Source: Candidatus Dechloromonas phosphoritropha (lineage in GTDB: Bacteria > Pseudomonadota > Gammaproteobacteria > Burkholderiales > Rhodocyclaceae). From it: 64,000 nt of DNA. Position numbers and translations under genes: made by a program. The notes under the pieces are model-generated. The model saw nothing but the letters and a program-made list of their open reading frames with translations, ran no database searches and had not been told where the DNA came from. Shown one piece after another: positions 7,080 through 15,055 of the stretch (positions are counted from its first letter, which is position 1; the number at the start of each line of letters is the position of its first letter). The DNA lies in contig JADKGN010000004.1 in NCBI GenBank assembly GCA_016722705.1, positions 2,775,300 to 2,839,299 of the forward strand, read 5' to 3'.

Positions 7080-9029
7080 TCAGGACCAGACGGCGTGCAG
7101 CAACAGGTTGAACAGGCCGCCGACGAGGAAGGCGAAGGGGACGATGACGGCGACCATGGCCAGCGCGATCTTCAGGCCCTGTTCCTTGACCATCATCATC
7201 AGGCTGGCGAAACAGGGAATGAACAGCGTGATCGTGATCATGCCAACCACCGCCTGGATCGGGCTCAGGCTGTGCGCCATGGCGAAGAGGCCGGTGGCGC
7301 CGAAATCACGACGCAGGAAGCCCATGACGAAGGCGGCGCTGGCTTCCGGCGGCAGACCGAGCCAGCCGGTAACCAGCGGTTCGCCGACCTTGATGATGCC
7401 GGGCAGGGCGCCGGTCTTGTCGAGCACGAACATGATGAAGGTGCCGAGCAGGAAGAGCGGAATGACCTCGACCAGGTACCACTGGAGGCGGCCGGCGGTC
7501 TTCTTGAGCACGTTGCCGAGGATCGGCATGCGCATCGGCGGCAGTTCGGTGACCAGCGGGATGCGCCGGCCAGGGATCAGCTTGCTGGCAAGGAAGCCGA
7601 CCAGCAGCAGGACGCCGACCATGGCCAGCGCCCAGATCAGCACGGCGGTGAACGAGACGCTGCCGAGCATGCCGAGGACGACGCCGAGTTGCGCCGAGCA
7701 GGGAATGGCGAGCGCCAGCAACAGGATGGTGATCATGCGCTCGCGCGGGCTGTGCAGGATGCGCGTGGTCAGCGTCGCCATCGTCACGCAGCCAAGGCCG
7801 AGCACCATCGGCAGCACGGCGCGGCCATTGAGGCCGATCAGCGCGAACAGCCGGTTGGCGATGACCGACAGGCGCGGCAGGTAGCCGGAATCCTCGAGCA
7901 CGCCGAAGGCGATGAAGAAGGTGGTGACGATGGGGAGAATGAGGGCCAGGGCGTATGTCATGCCCATGGTCCACAGCCCGTACTTGCCGACCAGCAATTC
8001 CGTGATCCACGGAACGTTGACCGCGGCAGTCACGAAATCGGTGAACGCCGGGTTGAGGATGCTTTCGAAGATATCCTTTTCCAGCAGCCCGACCAGCGTC
8101 GTCGCGCCGAAGACCCCGACGAATTCGTAGACCACGTAGAGCACGCCGAGCAGGATCGGGATGCCCCACAGCGGATGCACGACGTACTGGCCGATGCGCT
8201 GGGCGAGCAGCGGGCTGCTGCGCGCGGCGCGCTGGATGACGCTGGTCGCCAGGGTATCGGCGGCTTCGCTGCGCTCGCGGGCGAGCAGCGCCGACAGCTT
8301 GTTCGCGGTGCGGTGCGAGGCGGCCTGGCGCAGCGCCTTGATTTCCGGGAACTTGTCGCCGGTGTGCTCTTCCAGCCAGGCGGCGACTTCGGCATCGCCG
8401 CCGAGATAGAGGATCGCCAGCCCGCGCGCCGCCAGGTGCGGGTGCGGGGCAAGGCGAGCGATGGCCTCGCCGACGCGGGTGATGTCGGCCTCGCTGTCGG
8501 CGTCGTAGTGCAGGAGCGCGTCCGGCCGGCGGGCTTGACCGAGGCTGCTGGTCAGTTCGCCGATGCCTTCGCCGCCGGTGGCGACGGTGGCCATGACCGG
8601 GATGCCGAGTTCCTCGGCAAGCGCCGGAATGTCGACGGTGACCCCGCGCGCCGCGGCCTCGTCGTGCATGTTGAGCGCCAGCACCATCGGCACGCCGAGT
8701 TCGGCGAGCAGCGCGGTCAGGGTCAGCGTGCGGCGCAGGTTCTTGGCGTCGCCGACCTGGACGAGGCAGCGCGTTTGCTCGTTGAGCAGCGCGCGCATGG
8801 TGGCGCGTTCGTCGTCGCTGCGCGAGGGCAGGGCGAGTACGCCCGGCGTGTCGAGCAACACCGCCTCGCGGTCGAAGCGGGCGCTGGCGCGCGTGACTTC
8901 GACGGTGGTGCCGGGGTAGTTGGAAACGTTGACGTAGGCGCCGGTCAGACGGTGAAAGAGGACCGACTTGCCGACGTTGGGATGGCCAACGAGGAGGATT
9001 GCGTTGCTTGGGGTTAGGGAGGTAGTCAC
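7080..9029 (-). CDS. feoB: Ferrous iron transporter FeoB
   Basis: About 649 residues. The N-terminal GTPase domain shows G1 GHPNVGKS, a Thr-rich switch (NYPGTTVEV), G3 DTPG and G4 ALNMHDE. A helical linker follows, then a polytopic membrane domain with two Gate-like regions (VVHPLWGIPILLGVLYVVYE, and later PCSAQLGVVLGMLG and FIPCFASLMMMVKEQG, with the Cys residues typical of the pore). It takes up Fe2+ across the inner membrane. The frame is open to a GTG at 9095, but alignment to the family favours the GTG at 9029 (product begins TTSLTPSNAILLVGHPN). The upstream 66 bases would add an Arg-rich tail not usual for FeoB. It is somewhat shorter than the E. coli protein. Confidence 0.93.
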   Translation of the reverse strand: MTTSLTPSNAILLVGHPNVGKSVLFHRLTGAYVNVSNYPGTTVEVTRASARFDREAVLLDTPGVLALPSRSDDERATMRALLNEQTRCLVQVGDAKNLRRTLTLTALLAELGVPMVLALNMHDEAAARGVTVDIPALAEELGIPVMATVATGGEGIGELTSSLGQARRPDALLHYDADSEADITRVGEAIARLAPHPHLAARGLAILYLGGDAEVAAWLEEHTGDKFPEIKALRQAASHRTANKLSALLARERSEAADTLATSVIQRAARSSPLLAQRIGQYVVHPLWGIPILLGVLYVVYEFVGVFGATTLVGLLEKDIFESILNPAFTDFVTAAVNVPWITELLVGKYGLWTMGMTYALALILPIVTTFFIAFGVLEDSGYLPRLSVIANRLFALIGLNGRAVLPMVLGLGCVTMATLTTRILHSPRERMITILLLALAIPCSAQLGVVLGMLGSVSFTAVLIWALAMVGVLLLVGFLASKLIPGRRIPLVTELPPMRMPILGNVLKKTAGRLQWYLVEVIPLFLLGTFIMFVLDKTGALPGIIKVGEPLVTGWLGLPPEASAAFVMGFLRRDFGATGLFAMAHSLSPIQAVVGMITITLFIPCFASLMMMVKEQGLKIALAMVAVIVPFAFLVGGLFNLLLHAVWS

Positions 9030-9164
9030 GGATGTTTTAGCTTCTAATGTTCCTGGTGCGTCGCGGCCAGTGCGCCTGGCGCCGTACAGGGCCACACTTT
9101 ACGCCTTTGTGAATCAGCTTTTGATGATATGTGGCAAGTTTTCATGTGATCGGATGGTGGCTGG

Positions 9165-9215
9165 GCACTGTCACGGTCAACCGGGAAAATGGCCCGAAAA
9201 TGACCTGCCCGGCTT
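9165..9215 (+). repeat. GTCGAC-family repeat in the feoB upstream region
   Basis: The run acggtcaaccgggaaaatgg followed by cccgaaaatgacc aligns base by base with other copies (core GGTCAACC instead of GGTCGACC, A-rich tail, GGCC, GAAAA). It lies between the feoB start and the end of the DUF3014 gene. No clear Fur-like site was seen here. Confidence 0.6.
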
Positions 9216-9248
9216 CGACTCATCGTAAGTGCTTGCTGTGACCGGGAT

Positions 9249-10049
9249 TCATTTGGTCGGCGAGCGGCGCAGCAGTTCACCGCGAATGGCGATCAGCAAA
9301 ATCTTGGCACGCGCCATGTTGTCGGCGCCTAGGCGTAGCATGATTTTCTGCCCGGCGGAACGCTTCTCGAGTGCCGGATCGGCAAATTTGTAGAGTACTT
9401 TCGGCTGCACCACAGCAAGCGGCGGCACGATTGCCGGCGTCGCCAGCAGGTTGTCGATGGCATCGACGAGGCGGTCGTTGAAATGTCTGCCGGGATAGCC
9501 GAGTTCGCGGTAGGCCTGCTGGAATACGGGGTAGAGGCTGACATAAAGGTCGACCAGGCGCTGCTTGTCGACTGCCGCCAGCACGTTCAGATAACGCAGG
9601 TAACGCTGGTCATTGGCCGGGTCGACGGTCATTGTGCCAGCGTGACGTTCAACCATAAACGGCCCGCTAACGGGCTTGATCGGCATCATTTTGGCCTGTG
9701 CTTCCTCGCGCGGCAGATTGTCGATGGTCGCGACAAAGCGGTGAATCATCCGGTCGGGGTAGAAATAGGCCAGCGCTTCCGGACCGACCAGTTGCCGCAA
9801 GCCGTCACGATAGGCGGTGTCGTCGTCGAGATTGATAGGTGGCGCGGGTTCGGCTGGAGGGGTTGCCGCGATGATCGGATAGCGTTCGACTTCGGGATCC
9901 GGCGCTGGTGGTGCTGGTTCCGCGGCCGGACCCAGCGTCTGCGCGACAACCGTCGGTTCGGGGGCTTGCTGGTCCGGCATCAATAAATAGTAGATGAGGC
10001 CCACGACGATAGCGATCAAGGCCAGCGGCAACAGACTACTTTTTCCCAT
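9249..10049 (-). CDS. DUF3014 domain protein, membrane-anchored
   Basis: 266 residues. A short cytoplasmic N-terminus (MGKSS) is followed by one hydrophobic segment (LLPLALIAIVVGLIYYLLM), a Pro/Ala-rich linker with several PEP/PAPP stretches, then a globular domain with YRDGLRQLVGPEALAYFYP, RFVATIDNLPREEA, RYLRYLNVLAAVD and YRELGYPGRHFNDRLVDAID. These are the hallmark motifs of DUF3014. The likely topology is an inner-membrane anchor with a periplasmic domain. Function is unknown in the family. It lies downstream of ftrD on the same strand with an 81-base gap and may or may not be co-transcribed. Confidence 0.85.
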   Translation of the reverse strand: MGKSSLLPLALIAIVVGLIYYLLMPDQQAPEPTVVAQTLGPAAEPAPPAPDPEVERYPIIAATPPAEPAPPINLDDDTAYRDGLRQLVGPEALAYFYPDRMIHRFVATIDNLPREEAQAKMMPIKPVSGPFMVERHAGTMTVDPANDQRYLRYLNVLAAVDKQRLVDLYVSLYPVFQQAYRELGYPGRHFNDRLVDAIDNLLATPAIVPPLAVVQPKVLYKFADPALEKRSAGQKIMLRLGADNMARAKILLIAIRGELLRRSPTK

Positions 10050-10130
10050 TGAATCAAACCTTTCAAATGCCCGGTACGGCGAATTGGTGCGTCAATAACG
10101 ACTACGCGTCGCTCCACGTTTTGGAAAGCC

Positions 10131-11531
10131 TCACCAGAAGAAGAAGACCAAAGTCCAGACGGTGGCCATCAGGCCGACCGGCAGCAACATCGCAACGCCA
10201 GCCAGTAGTTTTCGGCCATTTTTTGCCGTCGACCGTGACGTTAGCTGAAATGCCAGCCACAGGCTGCCGAAACACCCGGCGCCAAGCAGCGCGATGCGCA
10301 ATCCGGGCAGCCAGCCGAGCCACAGGTGTTCGGCCTTGAGGTGGGTGACGGTCAGCATCGACAGCCCGAGGATGACGCTGGCCGCAGCGAGCGGCGTCAG
10401 CGCCAGCGCGAAGCGTTGCCAGGTGAGGGCTTCGTCCTTGAGCAGGCGGGCGGCGAGTAGCGGCCCGATCAGCAGCAGGCTGCCGAGCACGAAGCCGCCG
10501 CCGAGCAGGTAGGCGAGGACTAGCGCGCCGTCGAGCCAGGTGAACAGGTCGCCGGCATCCGGGTAGTGGGTCAGCAGCCACCACGGTGCGTTGTTGTCGA
10601 GCAGCGCGAAATGGTTGTGCTCGACCAGCCAGTCGGCGAGCGCCATCTTGGCGCTGCGCAGCCACGGGCTGAGGGTCCACTGGAAGGCGGCGGTGGCGAC
10701 ACCGAGGACGCCGTAGATCAGCGTCAGTGCATCCGGCGTGCGGGCTGGCGCGTCGAGGTCGAGCACTTCGGCGAACGGCGAGCGGGCGCTGTAGGTGACA
10801 GCATCGCGCTGGCCGGCGCAGCGCCCGCAGGAATGGCATTCAGAGGCGCTGGTCATGCGTCGGATGTCGAGCAGCGGTGCGCAATTGACCGGTTCGACTT
10901 CTCCGCTATAACGATCCCAGGCGGCGCGGTCGACCTTGTAATGCAACGGAGCGATCTTGGCCAGTACGGCGAAGACGCCGGAAGCAGGGCACAGGTAGCG
11001 GCACCAGATGCGTTTTTCGCGGCCGTAGAGCAGGCCGATGCCGAGTGCGGCGACGGTCGAGCCGCCAAGGACCAGCAGCGCTGCCTGCGGATATTCATAA
11101 ACGCTGACCAGTTGGCCGTAGACGGTGGTGGCGACGAAGGCGACGAAGGGCCAGCCGGTCCACTTGAGCCAGCGCGGCAGCGCCTTGCCGCGCCCGTACT
11201 GACTGACCCATTCGGACAGCGCACCCTCCGGGCAGAACAGGCCGCACCAGACGCGGCCCATGGTCACCGTGGCGATCATGACCCCTGGCCACCACAGACC
11301 CCAGAAGGCGAATTGCGCGAAGAGGCGCAGGTTGTTCCAGATATGGGCATCTTCCGGCGGCAGCGGCAGGAAGGCGGGGATGATGACCATCGCCGCATAA
11401 ACGACGACGATCAGCCATTGCACGGCGATGATCGTGCGCCGGTTGCGGCGCAGGAAAAGGCCGATCCGGGCGATCCGGCCAGCCTGTTTTCGCTCGACCC
11501 GCGGCTGGAAGTGGAGAACGTGTTCAGTCAC
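10131..11531 (-). CDS. ftrD: FtrD-like 4Fe-4S membrane protein of ferrous iron uptake
   Basis: 466-residue polytopic membrane protein of the NapH/CcoG type. Cysteine motifs are CGLFCPEGALSEW (about residue 140), CRYLCPASG and CHSCGRCAGQ. In Bordetella-type FtrABCD systems, FtrD is proposed to accept electrons during oxidation of Fe2+ for FTR1-dependent import. It overlaps the 3' end of ftrC by 8 bases. A GTCGAC-type repeat at 10205-10242 lies inside the gene, in the loop between the last two membrane helices, encoding SRSTAKNGRKLLAG. The gene stays in frame through it. Confidence 0.82.
   Translation of the reverse strand: MTEHVLHFQPRVERKQAGRIARIGLFLRRNRRTIIAVQWLIVVVYAAMVIIPAFLPLPPEDAHIWNNLRLFAQFAFWGLWWPGVMIATVTMGRVWCGLFCPEGALSEWVSQYGRGKALPRWLKWTGWPFVAFVATTVYGQLVSVYEYPQAALLVLGGSTVAALGIGLLYGREKRIWCRYLCPASGVFAVLAKIAPLHYKVDRAAWDRYSGEVEPVNCAPLLDIRRMTSASECHSCGRCAGQRDAVTYSARSPFAEVLDLDAPARTPDALTLIYGVLGVATAAFQWTLSPWLRSAKMALADWLVEHNHFALLDNNAPWWLLTHYPDAGDLFTWLDGALVLAYLLGGGFVLGSLLLIGPLLAARLLKDEALTWQRFALALTPLAAASVILGLSMLTVTHLKAEHLWLGWLPGLRIALLGAGCFGSLWLAFQLTSRSTAKNGRKLLAGVAMLLPVGLMATVWTLVFFFW
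10205..10242 (-). repeat. GTCGAC-family repeat inside ftrD
   Basis: Read on the reverse strand: cggtcgacggcaaaaaatgg then ccgaaaactactgg. It matches the intergenic copies at 367 and 9173 in layout (GTCGAC core, A-run, TGGCC, GAAAAC). It is in frame and falls in a predicted short loop, the kind of place where an insertion would be tolerated. Confidence 0.65.
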
Positions 11532-12327
11532 GTGATATTTTCCAATAGGCTAGGGCGACGACGCTCCAGTAGGCGAGGTAGGCGAGCAGCGTGCTCAGCG
11601 CCGGTCGGGCGCGATAGCCGGAGAAGTCGGCCAACAGCTTGCCGCCTTTGGTCGTGTCGGCGATCAGCCGCGAGGTATCCCAGACCGGATCGACCAGCGC
11701 CGGCAGCCAGCCGCTGCCGATCATCCGGTCCACCGCCATGACCAGCAGCGCCGAGGCGAGGATCAGCAAGAGAATCGACGACAGGCGCAGCAGCAGGCCG
11801 ATATTGAGCCGAGCCAGACTTTTGGCAGCCAGCCAGGCGGTCGCCGCGGCGCCGGCGATGCCGCCCAGCGCGCCGAGCAACACGGCGCCGAGTGAACTCT
11901 CCTGCGACATGCCGTAGAGGAAGATCACCGTTTCCGCCCCTTCGCGGGCCACCGCCAGCGCGGCGACGACGGCGACGCCGACGAAGCCCGAACGCTGCGC
12001 GGCGGCCGAAAGGTCGGCGTGCAGACGTGCCTTCATGTGGCGGCCGTTCTTCTTCATCCACAGTACCATCTGGGTAATCAGCCCGGAAGCGATGAACAGC
12101 GTGGCGATCTGGAAAACTTCGAGCGCGTTGCCGGTCAACTCGTCCTGAACGCTCAGCAATGCCCAGCCGAGCAACACGGCCAGCCCGACACCGGCGGCGA
12201 GGCCGATGAACAGCGCCCGCCGGCCGCGCCCGGTAGCGTCGTTGCCCTTCAGCCAGGCGTAGAGAATGCCGGCGATCAGGAAGGCTTCGAGGCTTTCGCG
12301 CCAGACTACGAAAAGGGCGTTACCCAT
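11524..12327 (-). CDS. ftrC: FTR1-family iron permease
   Basis: 267 residues, seven probable membrane helices. It carries both REXXE iron-binding motifs of the FTR1/EfeU family: WRESLEAFLIAG at residue 9 and AREGAETVIFLYG near residue 125. The protein moves iron through the inner membrane together with a periplasmic oxidase or cupredoxin and, in this operon type, a 4Fe-4S protein. It sits 12 bases after ftrB and overlaps ftrD by 8 bases, a tight operon. Confidence 0.92.
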   Translation of the reverse strand: MGNALFVVWRESLEAFLIAGILYAWLKGNDATGRGRRALFIGLAAGVGLAVLLGWALLSVQDELTGNALEVFQIATLFIASGLITQMVLWMKKNGRHMKARLHADLSAAAQRSGFVGVAVVAALAVAREGAETVIFLYGMSQESSLGAVLLGALGGIAGAAATAWLAAKSLARLNIGLLLRLSSILLLILASALLVMAVDRMIGSGWLPALVDPVWDTSRLIADTTKGGKLLADFSGYRARPALSTLLAYLAYWSVVALAYWKISRD

Positions 12328-12339
12328 GCTGCGCTCCGC

Positions 12340-12693
12340 TTATTTGGCGATGATCCGGCCCTGGCCGGTGGCCGGGTGGAAATCGTCGAAGAACTTGTAG
12401 GTGCCCGCTTTCATCGGGTGAAAAATCAGGTTGCGGGTGACGCCGGGCGCCATCACCAGTTCCTTGCGCAATTCCAGGCTCTCGAATTCCGCAGCCCCCG
12501 GCCCCTCGTTCGTCACCTCCAGCCGGAAACGCATATTGGCAGGAACCTCCAGCGTTTCAGGGATGAGGCGGCCGTCCTTCATCAACAGCTTGATGGTCGG
12601 CATGTCGTCGGCGAATGCCGGCCCTGCACTTCCTACGGCCGCGGTCGACGCCAGAAAAAGGCCGAAAACTGCGGAAAGGAGAGCGTGCTTCAT
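12340..12693 (-). CDS. ftrB: Periplasmic cupredoxin-like protein FtrB
   Basis: 117 residues with a signal peptide (MKHALLSAVFGLFLASTAAV, cleavage near GPAFA). The mature part is a cupredoxin-like fold resembling the EfeO N-domain/FtrB: IPETLEVPANMRFRLEVTNE, then AAEFESLELRKELVMAPG and GTYKFFDDFHPATGQGRI. The Glu and Met residues and the absence of a canonical C-H-M copper ligand set fit an iron-linked cupredoxin. It sits between the porin and ftrC. The signal peptide coding region overlaps a GTCGAC-type repeat (12640-12672). Confidence 0.8.
   Translation of the reverse strand: MKHALLSAVFGLFLASTAAVGSAGPAFADDMPTIKLLMKDGRLIPETLEVPANMRFRLEVTNEGPGAAEFESLELRKELVMAPGVTRNLIFHPMKAGTYKFFDDFHPATGQGRIIAK
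12640..12672 (+). repeat. GTCGAC-family repeat inside the ftrB signal peptide region
   Basis: The run gcggtcgacgccagaaaaag followed by gccgaaaactgcgg aligns with the intergenic copies. It encodes the hydrophobic core of the signal peptide (antisense to the repeat orientation), another place where sequence change is tolerated. Confidence 0.55.
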
Positions 12694-12700
12694 GAATGCC

Positions 12701-14170
12701 TCAATAGACGATGTTGGCGCGCAAGCCGAACACGTAGGCCGACTTGGCGTCCGGGTTGGCGCCGCCCTGGGTCAGCCACTGGAAGTCCGGGCTGAGTTCG
12801 AACTGTGGCGAAATGTGGTAGCGATAATAGATTTCGGCCACCGTCTCGGCGCCGCTCGGGATGAACGCGAAGTCCGCGATGCCGTCGCCGTTGATGTCGA
12901 TTTCGGCGCTGGTACTCTTGTAGCCACTGCCCGCCTGCAGCCAGCCACCGGCGATGCCGAGCGTGTCGGCAGCACGGCCCCAGTAACTACCGTTGAACTC
13001 GGCGCCCAGCGTAACGGCCTGATTGAACGGCGCTTCCCCCTGTACCAGCTTCCCGTAGCGACCGAACAGCGTGATGCCGTCGTCGATGCGCTGGTCGACG
13101 GAGATGCCGATGCCCGAGTGTCTTGCCGTCGTGCCGTTGTAATCAAACGCCTCGGCGCGCGTCCAGCCATAAGCGCGATAGTGGCCGGTCAAGCCGCCGA
13201 ACAGATTGAGTTGTGTTTCCGCCTGCGCCATGTAGAGCGGCGAATTGAAGCTCTTCTGGTAGTTGGAACCATATTCGCCGGCCCCGAAGGCGCCGACCGA
13301 GAGCCGCCACGGTTGCGTCTTGTCGCTCTCGTTGGCGTAGGCGACGATGAATCCCGGCTGGAAGCCGTTGGCATCGACCCCGGCTTCGCCGCCGGCATCG
13401 AGCAGCGGGTTGTGCACGAATGCCGAATTCAGGAACTGCTTCGCTTCGTCGCTAGCCGCGACGTTCTGGTCGAAGAATCCGAAGATATCCATCTTGCCGA
13501 AAGTGATCTCCAGCTTTTCCCGCGAATCGGGCTTGAAGCCGCCGAAGGGCAGGGGAATGGCGGCCTGATACCAGGCCTGCCCGAGAATCACCACCGAGTC
13601 GTCCGGGTTGGCGCCGCTGGCGCGGAAGGCCAGGGCATTGGGCGCGCTGGCGAAGTACCCGAGGCGGGCGAAGGCAGTGTTGAGGCCTTGTCCCTGACCG
13701 ATGCGAAAACCGCCGAACAGCTTGTGCTCGATGTCGCCGATTGGCTCTAGCGGTAATTCGACGCTAACGTCGACCCGATAATTGAGCTGGGTGCTGGCAT
13801 CTGCGGTGCCTGAAGGCAGGCCGCTGGCACCCTGGACGACAGTGGCGAGGGCGGCGGTTGCCTTGATCCCTTCGAGCGACTCGGTGACCTTGATTGGTTT
13901 TTTCATCGCCAGAACGTCGTTCTCGGTGGCCTTTAGGCGCGTGGTCAGTTCCGGTTCGTTTTCGGAGATCCGGTCGTTGTCGAGGCTTTTGGCGACCTGT
14001 TCGCTTTCAGCCTTGAGCATCTTCACTTCCTTCTCCAGTTCGGCGTTGCGCGCTTCCAGTTTTTCCAGGCGGGCGGCCAGTTTTTCCAGTGTCGCGCTGT
14101 CGCTGGCAGCGAACGCGGGCATGGTCAGGCCCGCCGCGACCAGCGCGGCGGTCAAATTGGCAAGGCGCAT
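12701..14170 (-). CDS. OprB-like outer membrane porin within the ftr operon
   Basis: 489 residues. Start ATG at 14170 gives a signal peptide (MRLANLTAALVAAGLTMPAF ending AFAAS). Residues 25-60 form a coiled coil (LEKLAARLEKLEARNAELEK) like the trimerisation stalk of some porins. The rest is beta-barrel-like, with alternating aromatic motifs, a C-terminal aromatic (RANIVY) and an FGKMDIFGFFDQN segment found in OprB/carbohydrate-selective porin relatives. It starts 2 bases after the ftrA stop and ends 7 bases before ftrB, so it is an integral operon member. Known ftrABCD operons do not, to my knowledge, include a porin; this one may pass iron or an iron complex through the outer membrane. Confidence 0.82.
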   Translation of the reverse strand: MRLANLTAALVAAGLTMPAFAASDSATLEKLAARLEKLEARNAELEKEVKMLKAESEQVAKSLDNDRISENEPELTTRLKATENDVLAMKKPIKVTESLEGIKATAALATVVQGASGLPSGTADASTQLNYRVDVSVELPLEPIGDIEHKLFGGFRIGQGQGLNTAFARLGYFASAPNALAFRASGANPDDSVVILGQAWYQAAIPLPFGGFKPDSREKLEITFGKMDIFGFFDQNVAASDEAKQFLNSAFVHNPLLDAGGEAGVDANGFQPGFIVAYANESDKTQPWRLSVGAFGAGEYGSNYQKSFNSPLYMAQAETQLNLFGGLTGHYRAYGWTRAEAFDYNGTTARHSGIGISVDQRIDDGITLFGRYGKLVQGEAPFNQAVTLGAEFNGSYWGRAADTLGIAGGWLQAGSGYKSTSAEIDINGDGIADFAFIPSGAETVAEIYYRYHISPQFELSPDFQWLTQGGANPDAKSAYVFGLRANIVY

Positions 14171-14172
14171 GA

Positions 14173-14718
14173 TCAGTAACCGCCTTTTTTGCCGATCCCG
14201 ACATAGGTAAATTCGTACTCGACTTCGAAAGGCTTGAACCACGGACGGACGCCAGTAGCGCGGTCGGTATGGCGGCCGAAATGGGCGTGCGGGTTGGCCG
14301 ACGGCGGCTGTATGCTGTATTTCACCTTGTACTTGCCGGGGCCGGCCAGCTTGATGTTGTCGCCGTAATGTGGACCATCGTTGGCGACCATTGGCATGAA
14401 ATCGCCGGACGCCTTGTAGTCGCCACCGATCTTCGAGACTTCGTATTTGATGACAAGGTAGGGAACCCAGGCGCCTTCCGGGAAACCGTTCGGGTTGTTG
14501 GCCAGCGCGTGGATGTCGGCCTCGATGTGGATGTCCGATTCGGAGACCTTCCTCATTATGCCGTCCGGTTCCATCTCGACGGCCTGCAGATAGACGGCGG
14601 CGATTTCCATCCCAGCCTTTTGTTGGGGTACGCCAATCGGGTATTCGAGGGCGAATGCCGGGGTGGCGAGGGTTGCGGAAAGGGCCAGCAGCGCGGCGAG
14701 TTTTTTGGTGTTGAACAA
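14173..14718 (-). CDS. ftrA: P19/FtrA-type periplasmic iron-binding protein
   Basis: About 181 residues. The P19 family is recognised by EYPIGVPQQKAGMEIAAVYL, AVEMEPDG, ESDIHIEADIHAL (the metal-binding Met/His/Asp cluster) and NPHAHFGRHTD near residue 140. P19 proteins bind copper and iron in the periplasm and feed FTR1-type permeases. The chosen start is a TTG at 14718 with GGAG seven bases before it, giving a good signal peptide (KKLAALLALSATLATPAFA). An ATG at 14799 in the same frame, overlapping the hemP stop as TAATG, is an alternative but would put 27 extra residues before the signal peptide. Confidence 0.85.
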   Translation of the reverse strand: MFNTKKLAALLALSATLATPAFALEYPIGVPQQKAGMEIAAVYLQAVEMEPDGIMRKVSESDIHIEADIHALANNPNGFPEGAWVPYLVIKYEVSKIGGDYKASGDFMPMVANDGPHYGDNIKLAGPGKYKVKYSIQPPSANPHAHFGRHTDRATGVRPWFKPFEVEYEFTYVGIGKKGGY

Positions 14719-14798
14719 GGCGAGACTCCAGAATGATTGTGGCTGGCTTGCCCGGGAGGCTGGCTGGCTGTGGAATGGAAAAACGAGTGGCGGGGCCA

Positions 14799-14975
14799 TT
14801 ATTTGGTCAGGATCAGTTTGTTTTCGCGGGTGACGCGCAAGATGTAAATTTGGCCGGCATGTTCGATCTCCAGCATGCTTGCGCCACGCAATAGTTCCGC
14901 GCTGGAGGCATGCGGTCTTGTCGCTTTGGAAGCGGGGGTACGACGCGGCTCGGCAGATTTGATCGTGGCGTTCAT
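14799..14975 (-). CDS. hemP: HemP/hemin uptake family protein
   Basis: 58 residues. The C-terminal half has the hallmark of HemP: SAELLRGASMLEIEHAGQIY followed by LRVTRENKLILTK. Members are small, strongly Fur-regulated proteins linked to haem or iron uptake; their molecular role is not settled. The start at 14975 is followed by a Lys/Arg/Ala-rich N-terminus. The gene leads the ftr operon and has a Fur-like box directly upstream (14985-15009). Confidence 0.85.
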   Translation of the reverse strand: MNATIKSAEPRRTPASKATRPHASSAELLRGASMLEIEHAGQIYILRVTRENKLILTK

Positions 14976-14984
14976 ACTGCTACT

Positions 14985-15009
14985 AATGCGAATGAGAATG
15001 GATCGCATT
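14985..15009 (-). promoter_or_regulatory. Fur-like operator before hemP-ftr
   Basis: Plus strand aatgcgaatgagaatggatc gcatt. It combines the ATTCTCATT half typical of Fur sites (reverse strand) with flanking AATGCGA/TCGCATT inverted arms. It lies 10 bases upstream of the hemP ATG. The match to the 19-base Fur consensus is partial; the position before an iron operon supports it. Confidence 0.6.
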
Positions 15010-15055
15010 AAACAATTAATGCGAGCAGTTGTCAATTAGAAATTGTGTTGGTCTT

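Noticed and set aside
6954..9017. Long open frame on the plus strand opposite feoB (687 codons)
   Set aside because: It is antisense to a clear feoB, is rich in Arg/Gln/His/Glu and shows no domain; typical shadow frame in GC-rich DNA.
10566..13750. Long plus-strand frames opposite the ftr operon and porin
   Set aside because: They lie opposite clearly recognised genes and have shadow-type composition without a start signal.
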